Source: Bacteroidales bacterium
GTDB lineage: Bacteria; Bacteroidota; Bacteroidia; Bacteroidales; S143-33
Assembly: GCA_027083655.1 (NCBI GenBank)
Contig: JALWNS010000138.1
Span: forward strand, 1-6,503
Direction of reading: 5' to 3'
DNA length: 6,503 nucleotides
The translations under genes and the position numbers were made by a program. Each line of letters starts with the position of its first letter. Positions within the stretch are counted from its first letter, which is position 1. The notes under the pieces are model-generated. The model was not told where the DNA came from. It made no database searches and was given only the letters and a program-made list of their open reading frames with translations. Below are positions 5,319 to 6,503 of this stretch, piece by piece.

Positions 5319-6482
5319 TTACATCTTACCTCCAGTGGCCATCAGCTCAACGATAGCAGCGCGCTCTTCTTTGTTCATAGGAAAGACACGCCCTGTGACC
5401 TGGTTCTGTTCCATAAGCTGTAGTATAGAATGACGGTCGTCCCGTGGGATACCCACATCTGCCAGACGGGTAGGCAATCCTATGAGCTTGAAGAACTCTT
5501 CGAATTTTTTGATTGTGTCATATTCATCAAGACATTGCTCATCGAAAAGCAAACGGCCAAGATGACGTATACGGTCAGGTATCTTGTCCAGATGCAATTT
5601 CATCCAGGCGGGGAATGCAATTGAAAGTGTGGCTCCATGTGGCAAATCATACAATAGAGATAAAATATGACCAACTGCATGTGTTCCCCAGTCTCCTGTA
5701 TTTCCACGGCCTATAGCAGTAGTTCCATTTAGAGCATAAGTAGATGCAAGCATGATACGCGCCCGAAGATCATAATTATTCAAGTCATTAACGAGCTTAA
5801 GTCCGGCATTCATCACCTCACGAATTATTGAAGTAGTAAAATAATCTGCTAGAGGAGAGTCTCCATCTCCGAAATATGCTTCAAGTGCATGTGCTATGAT
5901 GTCAGCAATACCACAGGCAGTTTGAAAACGTGGCACTGTGATGGTCAGCCCAGGGTCAAGGAATGATTCCTTTGGAAACATAAGCTCATGGCGCATACCC
6001 TGCTTCTTTCCAACCTTGTTGTTCTGCAGTACCGCTACATTGTTCATCTCGCTTCCCGTGCCCACTACTGTGAGCACTGTCAATATTGGCAAAGCATCCG
6101 CTGGTTCTGCACTTCCTTCCATGAAATCCCATGGATCTATGTCTGACCTGGCAGCAAGGGCAATAACCTTGGCACTATCAATAACACTACCGCCGCCTAC
6201 AGCCAGGACCATGTCCACTTTCTCCTTACGTGCCAGGTCAGCGGCTTTCTGAACATCCTCCACAACAGGATTGGGCTTAATACCGCCGTATTCTACATAG
6301 CTTACCCCTGCCTGACTGAGCTGGTTGAGTACCTTTACCAGGATATTATATTTCTTAACAGATCCCTGTCCATAAACTACTAATGCCCGCCGCCCGTAAC
6401 GTGGTATCTGTTCATGAATTTTAAAGATAGCATTACTACCAAAATGTATTCTGACTGGGTTATACACAGAAAAATTTTCCAT
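5319..6482 (-). CDS. iron-containing alcohol dehydrogenase, YqhD/BDH type, probably NADPH-dependent aldehyde reductase
   Basis: Group III metal-dependent alcohol dehydrogenase that reversibly reduces aldehydes to alcohols in the cytosol. Its 387 residues equal E. coli YqhD in length and align along most of the protein. Metal ligands are visible as Asp194 and His198 (GIADIIAH), His268 (in DWGTHAVGH) and His282 (in LPHGATL), against D194, H198, H267 and H281 in YqhD. His272 is the extra conserved histidine of the active site. The N-terminal Rossmann-like domain has YGQGSVKK (37-44), which in YqhD (YGGGSVKK) goes with NADPH preference, and AVGGGSVID (94-102). Related BDHs use butanal, and YqhD scavenges a range of short aldehydes; the substrate here is unknown. 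ATG 6482 has AGAGG only 2 nt upstream, which is unusually close, but the protein start aligns with YqhD. The promoter is outside the window. It converges on the thioesterase gene, and the two hairpins between them suggest separate transcription. Confidence 0.94.
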   Translation of the reverse strand: MENFSVYNPVRIHFGSNAIFKIHEQIPRYGRRALVVYGQGSVKKYNILVKVLNQLSQAGVSYVEYGGIKPNPVVEDVQKAADLARKEKVDMVLAVGGGSVIDSAKVIALAARSDIDPWDFMEGSAEPADALPILTVLTVVGTGSEMNNVAVLQNNKVGKKQGMRHELMFPKESFLDPGLTITVPRFQTACGIADIIAHALEAYFGDGDSPLADYFTTSIIREVMNAGLKLVNDLNNYDLRARIMLASTYALNGTTAIGRGNTGDWGTHAVGHILSLLYDLPHGATLSIAFPAWMKLHLDKIPDRIRHLGRLLFDEQCLDEYDTIKKFEEFFKLIGLPTRLADVGIPRDDRHSILQLMEQNQVTGRVFPMNKEERAAIVELMATGGKM

Positions 6483-6503
6483 TGCCTCTATAATTTTCTA
6501 AAT

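Noticed and set aside
4280..6482. A joint fatty-acid-to-alcohol pathway formed by the thioesterase and the alcohol dehydrogenase
   Set aside because: The genes are convergent and separated by hairpins, and the step from free acid to aldehyde (carboxylic acid reductase or acyl-CoA reductase) is not encoded here.

Overview
The window looks like an ordinary stretch of a Bacteroidota (probably Bacteroidia) chromosome. The evidence is circumstantial: a head-GIN (DUF2807) secreted protein with a signal peptide whose likely mature end starts with Gln, a short bacterial FatA-type acyl-ACP thioesterase, mostly weak Shine-Dalgarno sequences, and intergenic elements that resemble the Bacteroidota promoter consensus (TTTG, about 19 nt, TAnnTTTG). 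No mobile-element gene, rRNA, tRNA or CRISPR array is visible.

Layout. Positions 1-265 are a non-coding leader with a candidate promoter and a 7-bp dyad just in front of it. Positions 266-3106 (+) hold a full-length class I uvrA (nucleotide excision repair). It converges on, and overlaps by 17 nt, a minus-strand gene for a secreted head-GIN/DUF2807 protein (3090-3848). Upstream of that gene, on the same strand, is a small three-helix PQ-loop/SemiSWEET-type transporter (3896-4204); the two are probably co-transcribed. Divergent from the transporter is an acyl-ACP thioesterase gene (4280-5032, +). The two start codons are separated by 75 nt carrying two candidate promoters that physically overlap. 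A 286-nt intergenic region (5033-5318) with two strong hairpins separates the thioesterase from a convergent YqhD/BDH-type iron-containing alcohol dehydrogenase (5319-6482, -), whose start lies 21 nt from the window end.

How the genes relate. No common pathway joins all five genes. The clearest units are the SemiSWEET-GIN pair (inferred operon) and the transporter/thioesterase divergent pair, which share promoter DNA. The thioesterase (free fatty acid release) and the alcohol dehydrogenase (aldehyde reduction) could both touch lipid or aldehyde metabolism, but they are convergent and hairpin-separated, so this is only proximity. I see no previously undescribed multi-gene system. The most unusual points are the convergent coding overlap, the interleaved divergent promoters, the regular EGAS-type repeat in the GIN protein and the two intergenic hairpins.
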